The position numbers and the translations under genes are program-made. A model generated the notes under the pieces. That model was not told the DNA's origin, did no database searches, and worked only from the letters and a program-made list of their open reading frames with translations. From positions 1 to 33,935 of the forward strand of contig JBKPRJ010000053.1 of assembly GCA_046734455.1 (NCBI GenBank): a stretch of 33,935 nt of DNA. Reading direction: 5' to 3'. The DNA is from DATEOR01 sp046734455 (GTDB taxonomy: Bacteria > Actinomycetota > Thermoleophilia > Gaiellales > Gaiellaceae). Positions 6,940 through 14,106 of the stretch are shown piece after piece; the first letter of the stretch is position 1; every line of letters starts with the position of its first letter.

Positions 6940-7889
6940 GTCACGCGGCAGCGAGACGGTGGCGGCGCGCCGCCCGCGTAGCCGTGCTCGGCATGACCGC
7001 GATCGCAGCGCTCACGCTCGCTCCTGCAAGCTTCGGAGCAACCCGCGCCGGGGTGGCCGCGCTGCAGGTGGCCCTGAAAAATCGCGGCTTTTACACAGGC
7101 GCGATCGACGGGATCATCGGCCCCCGTACGGTCGCCGCCGTCCGCATCTTCCAGCGCAAGCACCGGCTGACGATCGACGGGATTCCCGGACCGATCACCT
7201 GCGCGGCACTCGGCCGCTACAGTCGCCATCGTCTCGGAATGCGCACGATCACACCCGGGGATCGAGGCTGGGACGTCGCCGAGACACAGTTCCTGGTCCG
7301 CTCGCACGGATACTCGCCCGGCCCTCTCGACGGAAGCTATGGAGCCCTGAGCGTCTCCGCTGTCCGTCGCTTCCAGCGCCATTCGGCCCTTGATGCGGAC
7401 GGCATCGTGGGTCCCGCGACACTCGCAACCCTCGACGGCGAGGAGGCTGCCGGGCCGGGAGGGCTGACGGCGACGGAGGCTGACCGGGCTCGAACGGTGC
7501 ACCGCCTCGTCATCATTCGAAGTGATGCGCACCGGCTCTACTTCTACAGGGGCGCTCGGCCGCTTCGCGTCTTCACAGTCGCCACAGGAGGGATGTGGAC
7601 GCCCACGCCCAGGGGTCGGTTTCGGATCGTCAGCAAGTACCGCCATCCCTGGTGGTATCCGCCCAATTCCAGCTGGGCGAAGCATCTGGATCCGATCCCG
7701 CCCGGCCCCGATAACCCGCTCGGCACACGATGGATGGGCCTCTCGGTGCCCGGCGTCGGCATCCACGGCACGCCAAATCCGACGTCCGTCGGGTACTCCG
7801 TCTCCCACGGTTGTGTGCGCATGAAGAAGCGCGATGCCGAGTCGCTCTTCCGCCTCGTCCGTGTCGGGACCCGCGTCTGGATCCGCTAG
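6936..7889 (+). CDS. L,D-transpeptidase with two peptidoglycan-binding domains
   Basis: Secreted or membrane-tethered cell-wall enzyme of 317 residues that would form 3-3 crosslinks or attach proteins to peptidoglycan. An Arg-rich N-terminus and hydrophobic signal (VAVLGMTAIAALTLAPASFGA, to about residue 34) precede two PG_binding_1 repeats: GVAALQVALKNRGFYTGAIDG with GPRTVAAVRIFQ (about 38-95), and ETQFLVRSHGYSPGPLDGSYG (about 105-160). The YkuD domain (about 185-317) carries HGTPNP and SHGCVRM, with the catalytic Cys near 293. It overlaps the coiled-coil gene by four bases. Confidence 0.93.
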   Translation: MSHAAARRWRRAARVAVLGMTAIAALTLAPASFGATRAGVAALQVALKNRGFYTGAIDGIIGPRTVAAVRIFQRKHRLTIDGIPGPITCAALGRYSRHRLGMRTITPGDRGWDVAETQFLVRSHGYSPGPLDGSYGALSVSAVRRFQRHSALDADGIVGPATLATLDGEEAAGPGGLTATEADRARTVHRLVIIRSDAHRLYFYRGARPLRVFTVATGGMWTPTPRGRFRIVSKYRHPWWYPPNSSWAKHLDPIPPGPDNPLGTRWMGLSVPGVGIHGTPNPTSVGYSVSHGCVRMKKRDAESLFRLVRVGTRVWIR

Positions 7890-7931
7890 ACACCGGTCGG
7901 AGCGCAACCAGGCGGTTCGCCCGGCCGTTAT

Positions 7932-8123
7932 GTGAACATGGCGTGGATGGCCACCTGGAAATTCGTCGGGCTCGCATTGAAGGCCCAGCGGGGCTGGAAG
8001 CGGATTCCTCCGGACCAACGCCGGCAGATCATCGAGAGTGCGACGAAGCAGGCCCGTAAGCACGGGCCGATCGTCGCGAAGCGCGCCGTCGAGATCGCGC
8101 GTCAGGTCCGCAAGGACCGCTAG
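7932..8123 (+). CDS. Small basic helical protein of unknown function
   Basis: 63 residues from GTG 7932, or 61 from ATG 7938. The short N-terminus (MAWMATWKFVGLALKAQRGW) is amphipathic or weakly hydrophobic. The remainder is strongly basic and helical (PPDQRRQIIESATKQARKHGPIVAKRAVEIARQVRKDR). It ends six bases before the M50 protease start, so the two may be cotranscribed. No family recognised; coding assignment rests on codon-position bias and tight spacing. Confidence 0.5.
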   Translation: MNMAWMATWKFVGLALKAQRGWKRIPPDQRRQIIESATKQARKHGPIVAKRAVEIARQVRKDR

Positions 8124-8129
8124 CGCGCC

Positions 8130-9245
8130 ATGCGTGACAGCCTGACGCTGGGCCGCATCGCCGGCATTCGCTTCGGCGTGAACTGGAGCTGGGTGATCGT
8201 CTTCGCGCTAATCGTGTGGACGCTCGCCACGGGAATCTTCCCGGCGCAGAACCCGGGTCACCCCGACAGCACGTACACCGCAATGGCGATCGTCGCTGCG
8301 CTCCTCTTCTTCGCGTCGCTCCTCGCGCACGAGTTCGGCCATGCGCTCGAGGCGAAGCGTGAAGGCGTCGAGATCGAGGGCATTACGCTCTGGCTCTTCG
8401 GCGGGGTCGCGAAGTTCCGAGGGATGTTCCCGAGCGCGGGTGCCGAATTTCGCATCGCGATCGCCGGCCCGCTCGTCTCGCTCGTCCTCGGGGGGATCTT
8501 CGTACTCCTCGCATGGAAGGCGAGCCTGCCCGAGGTGATGGACGCCGTCGCGGCCTGGCTCGGTTACATCAACCTGACCCTGCTCGTCTTCAATCTCCTG
8601 CCCGCGCTCCCGCTCGACGGTGGCCGGGTGCTGCGCTCGGCGCTCTGGGGGGCGAGCGGAAACCTCGGCTGGGCGACGCACGTGGCTGCGCTGATCGGCC
8701 GCGGGTTCGGTTACCTCTTCATCGTTGGCGGAGTCGCGCTCGTCATCTGGCAGAGCGCCTACAGCGGGCTCTGGATCGCGTTCATCGGTTGGTTCCTCCT
8801 CCAGGCCGCTGCCGCGGAAGACCGCACGCTGCTCGCGCGCCAGGCGCTCCGCGGTCTCAAGGTCGGGGACGTCGTCGTCCGCGATCCCGTGACGACGGGC
8901 CCTGACGTCTCGATCGGCGAGTTCATCGACGACATTGCCTGGACGGCGCGTCACGCGACGTACCCGGTAACCGACAACGGGCACGTCGTCGGCCTGCTCT
9001 CGCTTCGCTCGGTCTCGGAAGTCCCGCGCAGCGAATGGGAGACCCGCACTGTTCGCGACTGCATGCTTCCGCGCGACCAGGTTCCGATCGTGCGCGAGGA
9101 CGACGACCTCTTCGACGCAGCCGCGGAGATCGCGGACGGCGACCTCTCACGGGCGCTCGTCCTCGACGGCGACCGCTTCGTTGGCCTGCTGTCGTGGTCG
9201 GACGTGCGCCGCGCACTCGAGCTGCGCCGCGGCTGGCGGCGCTAG
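8130..9245 (+). CDS. Site-2 protease family M50 metalloprotease with CBS domains
   Basis: Intramembrane zinc metalloprotease of 371 residues. HEFGH at 67-71 supplies two zinc ligands and the catalytic Glu. NLLPALPLDGG at about 155-165 supplies the third ligand (Asp163). Four to six helices surround these sites, and the C-terminal third (about 248-365) is a pair of CBS modules (VGDVVVRDPVTTGPDVSI, VRDCMLPRDQVPIV) that may sense adenosyl nucleotides. This is the group III S2P arrangement common in actinobacteria. A typical role is cleaving membrane proteins in signalling; the substrate here is unknown. The stop ends one base from the 3' end of tRNA-His on the other strand. Confidence 0.93.
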   Translation: MRDSLTLGRIAGIRFGVNWSWVIVFALIVWTLATGIFPAQNPGHPDSTYTAMAIVAALLFFASLLAHEFGHALEAKREGVEIEGITLWLFGGVAKFRGMFPSAGAEFRIAIAGPLVSLVLGGIFVLLAWKASLPEVMDAVAAWLGYINLTLLVFNLLPALPLDGGRVLRSALWGASGNLGWATHVAALIGRGFGYLFIVGGVALVIWQSAYSGLWIAFIGWFLLQAAAAEDRTLLARQALRGLKVGDVVVRDPVTTGPDVSIGEFIDDIAWTARHATYPVTDNGHVVGLLSLRSVSEVPRSEWETRTVRDCMLPRDQVPIVREDDDLFDAAAEIADGDLSRALVLDGDRFVGLLSWSDVRRALELRRGWRR

Positions 9246-9246
9246 G

Positions 9247-9320
9247 GGTGGCCGACGGGACTCGAACCCGCGACAGCCGGGACCACAACCCGGGGCTCTA
9301 CCAGCTGAGCTACGGCCACC
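9247..9320 (-). tRNA. tRNA-His (anticodon GUG)
   Basis: Minus-strand cloverleaf with acceptor GTGGCCG/CGGCCAC plus the extra 5' G-1 paired to discriminator C73, the tRNA-His hallmark. The anticodon arm is CCGGG-TTGTGGT-CCCGG and the T-loop TTCGAGT. CCA is not encoded (CCT follows). Confidence 0.96.
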
Positions 9321-9363
9321 GTGCAAGATGCAGTGTAGCCCGGGTGCTACGTTCCTCCCCGAC

Positions 9364-9436
9364 GCGCCCGTAGCTCAGCGGACAGAGCGGCGGACTTCTA
9401 ATCCGCGGGTCGCAGGTTCGAATCCTGCCGGGCGCA
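9364..9436 (+). tRNA. tRNA-Arg (anticodon UCU)
   Basis: Cloverleaf with acceptor GCGCCCG/CGGGCGC, discriminator A, anticodon arm GCGGA-CTTCTAA-TCCGC and T-arm GCAGG-TTCGAAT-CCTGC. CCA is not encoded. It is divergent from tRNA-His with 43 bases between. Confidence 0.95.
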
Positions 9437-9453
9437 TCTCGAGCTGGGCGACG

Positions 9454-9783
9454 TCAGCCGGCCCGGCGCCCCTCCGCGCGGGCGTCCTCGAGCTCGAGGA
9501 CATCGAGGAGCTCGCCGATCTCGTGGTCGAACTGCGAGGGGTGGCGCATCTTGCGCTCGCGATCCAGCGAGTAACGGCTTCGGCGCCCCACCCGCTCACG
9601 CTTCACGTACCCGCCCTCGACGAGGTCGGCGACGATCCGCTGCACGGCGCGTTCGGTGATCCCGACGATCTCGGCGATGTCGCGCAGACGCGAGTCGGGA
9701 TCACGCGCAATGCACAACAGAACCTGGGTGTGGTTCGTGACGAAGCGCCAGGTCTTCGAAGGTTCGGTTTGCACGATTGACAT
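9454..9783 (-). CDS. Winged-helix (MarR/ArsR-like) transcriptional regulator
   Basis: A 109-residue DNA-binding protein. The core TWRFVTNHTQVLLCIARDPDSRLRDIAEIVGITERAVQRIVADLVEGGYVKRERVGRRSRYSL is a classic winged helix: recognition helix ITERAVQRIVADL, wing RVGRRSRYSL. A short acidic C-terminal helix (EIGELLDVLELEDARAEGRR) may dimerise. The ATG at 9783 is preferred to the longer frame start at 9864, which would run into the divergent gene. No Shine-Dalgarno is seen, so the transcript may be leaderless. It diverges from the three CxCx4C genes across 62 bases and is a candidate regulator of them. Confidence 0.82.
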   Translation of the reverse strand: MSIVQTEPSKTWRFVTNHTQVLLCIARDPDSRLRDIAEIVGITERAVQRIVADLVEGGYVKRERVGRRSRYSLDRERKMRHPSQFDHEIGELLDVLELEDARAEGRRAG

Positions 9784-9845
9784 AGCGGCTAAAAATGTCG
9801 TACGATTCTTTTCGCGTTGTTTGAGTCGCGTCGTTTTAGTCTCTA

Positions 9846-10145
9846 ATGCCCCGCACGATACCAAAGAGCCCCCTCATGAGGAACTCGGTTCTCATCCGTG
9901 AGGTCAACGAACGCATCAGCGACCTCACCGCCTGGCCTGACGAGGAGCTCCGCGAGCTTCTCTGCGAGTGCGGTGACGATGGCTGCATCGAGGCGATCCT
10001 CGTGACCCGAGCCGACTACGAGGCTGCTCGAAAGGGTCCCCGCCGCTACCTCGTCGCCTCCAAGCACGAGGGCGAGGCGGTCACGACCCTCCTAACGGCG
10101 CGAGACGCGTATTCGATCGTGCGCTATCGAGACACTCCGGCCTGA
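9846..10145 (+). CDS. CxCx4C-motif small protein, copy 1
   Basis: A 99-residue soluble protein of an uncharacterised family that I recall from other actinobacteria. An N-terminal helix (RNSVLIREVNERISDLT) precedes the motif LCECGDDGC (Cys 40, 42, 47). Then come a helix-strand unit TRADYEAARKGPRRYLVASKH and a C-terminal strand SIVRY. Three closely spaced cysteines suggest metal binding, but a fourth ligand is not obvious. Start is ATG 9846; ATG 9876 (MRNSVLIREVN) would match the paralogues better. First of three tandem paralogues. Confidence 0.8.
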   Translation: MPRTIPKSPLMRNSVLIREVNERISDLTAWPDEELRELLCECGDDGCIEAILVTRADYEAARKGPRRYLVASKHEGEAVTTLLTARDAYSIVRYRDTPA

Positions 10146-10187
10146 CCCTCCGGTTTTCGGGCGGGGGACGCCGGGGAATCCCTTCTC

Positions 10188-10487
10188 ATGGCTTCCTCCC
10201 GTGACGAGCGGTTCATCGAGAACGAAAAGCTCTTTCGCCGAGCCAACGAGCGCCTGCGGGAGCGGGCGGAGGGAATCGTCGAGCCGGGTCGATCCGTTCC
10301 CTTTCTCTGCGAGTGCATCGACGACAAGTGCATGGAACGAATCGACTTGACGCTCGAGGACTACGGGAGGGTGCGCTCCGACGGCCAGCAATTCGTGATC
10401 GCCTCGGGGCACCCTCGTCTCGAGGGTGAGAAGATCGTCGAGGAGGAAGACGGCTTCCTCATCGTCTCGAAGGAGGATGTCGACTGA
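10188..10487 (+). CDS. CxCx4C-motif small protein, copy 2
   Basis: 99 residues. Helix DERFIENEKLFRRANERLRERAEG, motif FLCECIDDKC (Cys 41, 43, 48), then LTLEDYGRVRSDGQQFVIASGHP and ending DGFLIVSKEDVD. It aligns with copies 1 and 3 along the whole length. It starts 42 bases after copy 1. Its last codons contain AAGGAGG, which also serves as the ribosome site for copy 3, and its TGA stop overlaps the proposed CTG start of copy 3. Confidence 0.82.
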   Translation: MASSRDERFIENEKLFRRANERLRERAEGIVEPGRSVPFLCECIDDKCMERIDLTLEDYGRVRSDGQQFVIASGHPRLEGEKIVEEEDGFLIVSKEDVD

Positions 10488-10828
10488 CCTCCGACGAGCG
10501 AAGCGAACGGCGCAAGGAACGGCTGGCCCGCAACGAAGCGCTCTTCCGCGAGGTCAACGAGCGCGTCGAGGAGATCAGCGGAAGGGGCGCGCTCGACATG
10601 ATCGACTTCATCTGCGAGTGCGGAGACGCCGAGTGCACTGAGTCCATGCCACTCACGGCGCCGGAGTACGAAGAGGTCCGCGCAGACCCCCTGCTCTTCG
10701 CCATCCTGCCGGGTCACGCGATTCCGCACGTCGAGGACGTGGTCTCCGACGGCGATCGCTTCCAGATCGTTCGCAAACACGAGGATGAAGGACGGATCGC
10801 CCGAGCAACGGATCCTCGAGAGGGCTAA
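10484..10828 (+). CDS. CxCx4C-motif small protein, copy 3, apparent CTG start
   Basis: 114 residues from a CTG at 10484. The N-terminus TSDERSERRKERLARNEALF REVNERVEEI matches copy 2 (SSRDERFIENEKLFRRANERL); the motif is FICECGDAEC (Cys 44, 46, 51), followed by LTAPEYEEVRADPLLFAILPGH and DRFQIVRKHED. The first ATG in frame (10598) would delete the conserved N-terminal helix. The CTG lies seven bases after AGGAGG and overlaps the upstream stop as CTGA, so CTG initiation with coupling is the simplest reading. An ATG at 10477 is in another frame. A terminator follows. Confidence 0.75.
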   Translation: MTSDERSERRKERLARNEALFREVNERVEEISGRGALDMIDFICECGDAECTESMPLTAPEYEEVRADPLLFAILPGHAIPHVEDVVSDGDRFQIVRKHEDEGRIARATDPREG

Positions 10829-10843
10829 GCCCACCACGAAAGC

Positions 10844-10871
10844 AAGCCCCGCCACCGGGAGGCGGGGGCTT
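10844..10871. terminator. Bidirectional intrinsic terminator between convergent genes
   Basis: The stem AAGCCCCGCC/GGCGGGGGCTT (one bulged G) around an eight-base loop is followed by TTCTTTC on the plus strand and by a T-rich stretch on the minus strand. It lies between the CxCx4C cluster and the beta-helix exoprotein, which are convergent. Confidence 0.8.
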
Positions 10872-10905
10872 TCTTTCGTCAGCTGAACCGGAGGGTGCGG
10901 CTGGG

Positions 10906-13314
10906 TCAGCCGACCGAAAGACGCTTGGCGAACTCCGACGTGTTCCCGTTGCTGTCCGTTGCGGTGGCAGTGACCATCTGCCCCGCTGCGATTCCGCTCA
11001 CGGTCACCGTGAACCGTCCGCTCGAATCTGCGGCGGACGAGCCGAGGAATGTCCGTCCCTCGCCATACCCACTCGGATCGGAGTCGGCGACGAAAACCTC
11101 GACGACACATCCCGCACAGGCGGTTCCTCGCACCGACGTCGACGTCGCGTTGCTCAGCACAGGGAAGTTGAGCTGTTGGTTCGCGCCGCTATCGCCGTCG
11201 CCCACGTCGTTTTGATTGACGCCGGTGGGGTCGAGTTCTATCCCGAGCCCTCCGTTCGCGAAGATCGAGTTTCGCGTGATCGTGTTCCCATCGGTGCCTG
11301 CGTCGCTGACGCGTACGCCGACCGGGTTGTACGCGACCACGTTACCCGGCCCGATGCGGTTCAGCGTCGCGCCCTCCGTCACGATGATCCCGGGAGCGTG
11401 GTTCGGAAGCGCTCGGCCGTCGGGACCGACTCCGACGAGATTGTTCGAGACGACGTTGCCCGTCGTATTCCGTTCCTCGAGCTTGATCGCGGCGCTCCGG
11501 CTGGAGACGACCACGTTGTGATCGACGAGCATGTTCGAGGCGGTGTCCTCGATATGGATTCCCCAGAAGGCATTGAAGGTCCACGTGGGGGAGCTCGTGC
11601 ACGTGATGTCGGTGCCGAAGCAGTTGCCGATGATCTTCTGACCCGAATTGCTCGGACCGTGGGAGACCTCGACGCCGGCTGATCCGTCGTTGGCGTTCGG
11701 AACGCCGTTTCCGGAGAAGATGTTCCGCTCCAGGTTGCCCGTTCCGCCGATCACGTTGTTCTGGCACACGGAGTTCCAGTCCGCCCCGTGCTTGACGTTC
11801 ATGAGCCGCCGGTCTCCGAGCGGAGACAGACCGACGATGTTGTTGTAGACGGTGTTGCTCGCGGCGGAGTAGCAGGCGATGCCGTGGCGAGCGTTCCCGG
11901 AGATGACGTTGCGACCCGAGAGGGAGGCCTCGCCGATCGTGTTGTGATTGGCCCCCGCGCTGAGCTCGACCCCAATTCCATCGAGATCGAGGGCAGAACC
12001 GGGAAAGCCGAACGTCCCGCCCGGATCCGTGCCGATGAAGTTGCCGATGACCCGATTGCCCTTCGCATTTCCGCCGGCGAGCCAGATGGACCTACGCAGG
12101 TTGTAGAAGGATAGGCCCAGGACGACGTTGTTCGGGCTGGAGATCCGGAGTGCATCGAGCCCGTGTGACCCGGTGCCGCGGATGGCGATTCGGATTTGCG
12201 CGTTCGACGCATATTGGCTCGTGTTGGGGCTCGCGCCCGGCTGCGTATAGCCGTTGATCGTCGCGGGGCCGCTCGTGTCGCTCACCGTGGGCAGCTGGCT
12301 GCCCAACTGGATCGTTTGTGCGCCGGTTCCGGGAATCGCAAAGTTGATCTCGTTCGCACCGCCCTGCGCATTCGCCTCCTGAATCGCCGCGCGGAGCGTG
12401 CAGTTGGATGCCGCGGTGCGACAGACGCCGTTTCCCGGGGCGGCGTCGGCCCCGTCGCCCGTCGAGTCGACGACGAGTGCGGGATTTGCGGCTGCCGCGA
12501 CGACCTTGGCAGCGTGACGGCCTGCAACCCGGCCCGCGTAGGCCTGCACGTCCGACACGTCGAGGCACCCGTCGTTGTTGGCGTCGTAGAGCGTTATCGC
12601 ACGAGTCCGTCCGCAGACGGAACCATCGTTCCGTGCCACGATCCACTGCAGCGCCACCTCGGTGACGTCTTGCTCGTCGACACGCGTGTCGCCGCTCACG
12701 TCGCGGATGTGCGCTCGCGCCTGACTCGCCGGCTGACTCAGAGGAAGAAACGCCGGAGCCGAGTGCAGGCGTGTGCTCGAGCCGATCTGAACCTTGAGCG
12801 GCGACGTCTTCCCGGAAATCGCAATACGCGCTCCGCCTGGATCCACAAGCTCGGCGCCCCTGAGCCGAAGCTCCAGCCGCCCCGGCTCGAGCGGCGTGAG
12901 TCGTACGCGGGCGAGAACCATCCGGCCCATGACACCGCTGCCGGGTTCCTTCAGCCCGTGAGGACCGCAGTCAGCTGCGCCACACGTGTAGGAGCCGAGC
13001 GCCACGCCGTTCGGGAGCTCGACAGGGCCGAGCTGGCCGAGGGAGCCGGCGAGCTCGTTCAGACCGCTCGGGCGATAGTCCGCCGAGGCGAACTCGGCCG
13101 CGCTCGTGTCGTAGTGGATGTACGCCTCGAACCCTCCGACGCGCGCTCGCCCGTCGACGAGCAGGACCACGTCGAAGGGACGGCCCACCTTGGCGCGATC
13201 GGGAGCCTGCAGCTCCACCCTCGATCCAGCGAAGGCCGTCCCTGAAAGCGCGGCTGCCAGCATCCCCGCCGCGATGAACGACAGTACGAACGGCGTGATT
13301 CTCCCTGTGCTCAC
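10906..13314 (-). CDS. Secreted cohesin-like/dockerin-like/CSLREA/beta-helix exoprotein A
   Basis: 802-residue exported protein. Start is GTG 13314, with GGAG five bases upstream and a signal peptide directly after (ITPFVLSFIAAGMLAAALSGTAFAG). Order: cohesin-like beta sandwich (about 30-175: SRVELQAPDRAKVGRPFDV, GFEAYIHYDTSAAEF); dockerin-like pair of calcium loops (about 200-262: DVSGDTRVDEQDV and DANNDGCLDVSDV); CSLREA segment (about 277-312: NGVC...CTLRAAIQEANA); right-handed beta-helix repeats (about 320-715: NVISGNARHGI, NNIVGLSPLG, NVVVSS); and a short Ig-like end. Beta-helices often bind or cleave polysaccharides; no catalytic residues can be assigned. It lies at the end of the glycan operon and is paralogous to the gene at 30484. 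Confidence 0.88.
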   Translation of the reverse strand: MSTGRITPFVLSFIAAGMLAAALSGTAFAGSRVELQAPDRAKVGRPFDVVLLVDGRARVGGFEAYIHYDTSAAEFASADYRPSGLNELAGSLGQLGPVELPNGVALGSYTCGAADCGPHGLKEPGSGVMGRMVLARVRLTPLEPGRLELRLRGAELVDPGGARIAISGKTSPLKVQIGSSTRLHSAPAFLPLSQPASQARAHIRDVSGDTRVDEQDVTEVALQWIVARNDGSVCGRTRAITLYDANNDGCLDVSDVQAYAGRVAGRHAAKVVAAAANPALVVDSTGDGADAAPGNGVCRTAASNCTLRAAIQEANAQGGANEINFAIPGTGAQTIQLGSQLPTVSDTSGPATINGYTQPGASPNTSQYASNAQIRIAIRGTGSHGLDALRISSPNNVVLGLSFYNLRRSIWLAGGNAKGNRVIGNFIGTDPGGTFGFPGSALDLDGIGVELSAGANHNTIGEASLSGRNVISGNARHGIACYSAASNTVYNNIVGLSPLGDRRLMNVKHGADWNSVCQNNVIGGTGNLERNIFSGNGVPNANDGSAGVEVSHGPSNSGQKIIGNCFGTDITCTSSPTWTFNAFWGIHIEDTASNMLVDHNVVVSSRSAAIKLEERNTTGNVVSNNLVGVGPDGRALPNHAPGIIVTEGATLNRIGPGNVVAYNPVGVRVSDAGTDGNTITRNSIFANGGLGIELDPTGVNQNDVGDGDSGANQQLNFPVLSNATSTSVRGTACAGCVVEVFVADSDPSGYGEGRTFLGSSAADSSGRFTVTVSGIAAGQMVTATATDSNGNTSEFAKRLSVG

Positions 13315-13527
13315 GCGGTCTCCGATCCCGAGGACCCTCGCAGTGCTCGGTCGCAGGCTACCTCGACACTCGGGCCTCTGCTTCTCCGGGTACGGACAGC
13401 CTAAAACGTGTGGCGCCACTCCGTGGAGGGTGAACCGATTCCTTACACAACTTTCAGAACGGTCAGACGTACCAGACCCGCGTCGGGGGCTCCGACTCGC
13501 GGACATCGAAGGATGGCCCAAGATCGG

Positions 13528-14106
13528 CTAGCGTCCGAAGTTCGAGAGCCCGCTCCTGGTCCTGTCCCCGAGCGTGTGGAGGAGCGAACGCGGAAGGAGC
13601 GCGCCCACGGCCAGCAGGATGGCCAAGGCGCCGAAGGCAGCCAACAGCATCGTGCGGCCCTCCCGCACTCGAGCAACGTCCGCAACGTGCTCCGACGAAA
13701 CGAGTGTCCCCAACGAAGTCGCGCCGTCGGCCCCGGGCGCGGTGATGGCGAGGGGCGGGTGGATGCTCTGGAACGAGGGCTGGCGCTGGCGTCTTTTCGC
13801 AGGTCTCTTGTCGTTCTCAGCCCCCGTCACGGTCGCGGATGAGCTCGACGGTTGGACCGGCTGCGTCTCGACAGGCTCGGTCGGAGGCGGTACGTATGGC
13901 GGGGGGACGGGGGCGGGATCCGGAGTCGGTGTCTGGGCGCCCGCAACGTTTGCGCCCAGCGCCAAGACGAGCGCCGAAGTCAGCGCCATACCCCCGAGTC
14001 GTCCCCCTAGATCACGTCGCCGCAGGCCACGATCATACCGCTCGGATCCCGGGCCTGCGCTTCGCGGGTACGACCTGTGGGAAACGTCGACGCCTGGAAC
14101 GCTCAT
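13528..14106 (-). CDS. Small surface protein with Pro-rich region and C-terminal membrane anchor
   Basis: 192 residues, function unknown. From the ATG at 14106, which overlaps the rfbB stop as ATGA, a basic Arg-rich stretch leads into a hydrophobic signal (MALTSALVLALGANVAGAQ, residues 40-58). A Pro/Thr-rich segment (TPTPDPAPVPPPYVPPPTEP), a Ser/Lys-rich middle and a C-terminal helix (MLLAAFGALAILLAVGALLP) before a basic tail follow. A second possible start at 13989 removes the 39-residue extension. The layout resembles the surface protein at 20547-21470, at the other end of the same operon. Confidence 0.68.
   Translation of the reverse strand: MSVPGVDVSHRSYPRSAGPGSERYDRGLRRRDLGGRLGGMALTSALVLALGANVAGAQTPTPDPAPVPPPYVPPPTEPVETQPVQPSSSSATVTGAENDKRPAKRRQRQPSFQSIHPPLAITAPGADGATSLGTLVSSEHVADVARVREGRTMLLAAFGALAILLAVGALLPRSLLHTLGDRTRSGLSNFGR

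Noticed and set aside
8208..8984. Minus-strand open frame inside the M50 protease gene
   Set aside because: The plus strand shows HEFGH and LPLDGG motifs; the minus translation is charged low-complexity sequence.
2994..9436. Integrated element or genomic island at the tRNA genes
   Set aside because: No integrase, transposase, attachment-site duplication or shift in composition is visible beside any of the four tRNAs.
10477..10641. ATG at 10477 as start of copy 3, implying a frameshift
   Set aside because: That frame gives an Arg-rich sequence unlike the paralogues, whereas the CTG 10484 frame is homologous from its first residues without any frameshift.
12196..13245. Long plus-strand open frame opposite exoprotein A
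   Set aside because: The minus-strand frame encodes signal peptide, cohesin-like and dockerin-like modules conserved in the paralogue at 30484; the plus frame is an Arg/Ala-rich artefact.
13990..14050. Twin-arginine (Tat) signal in the small surface protein
   Set aside because: RRRDLGG precedes the hydrophobic segment but the context is simply Arg-rich and lacks a proper Tat consensus; Sec export is equally likely.
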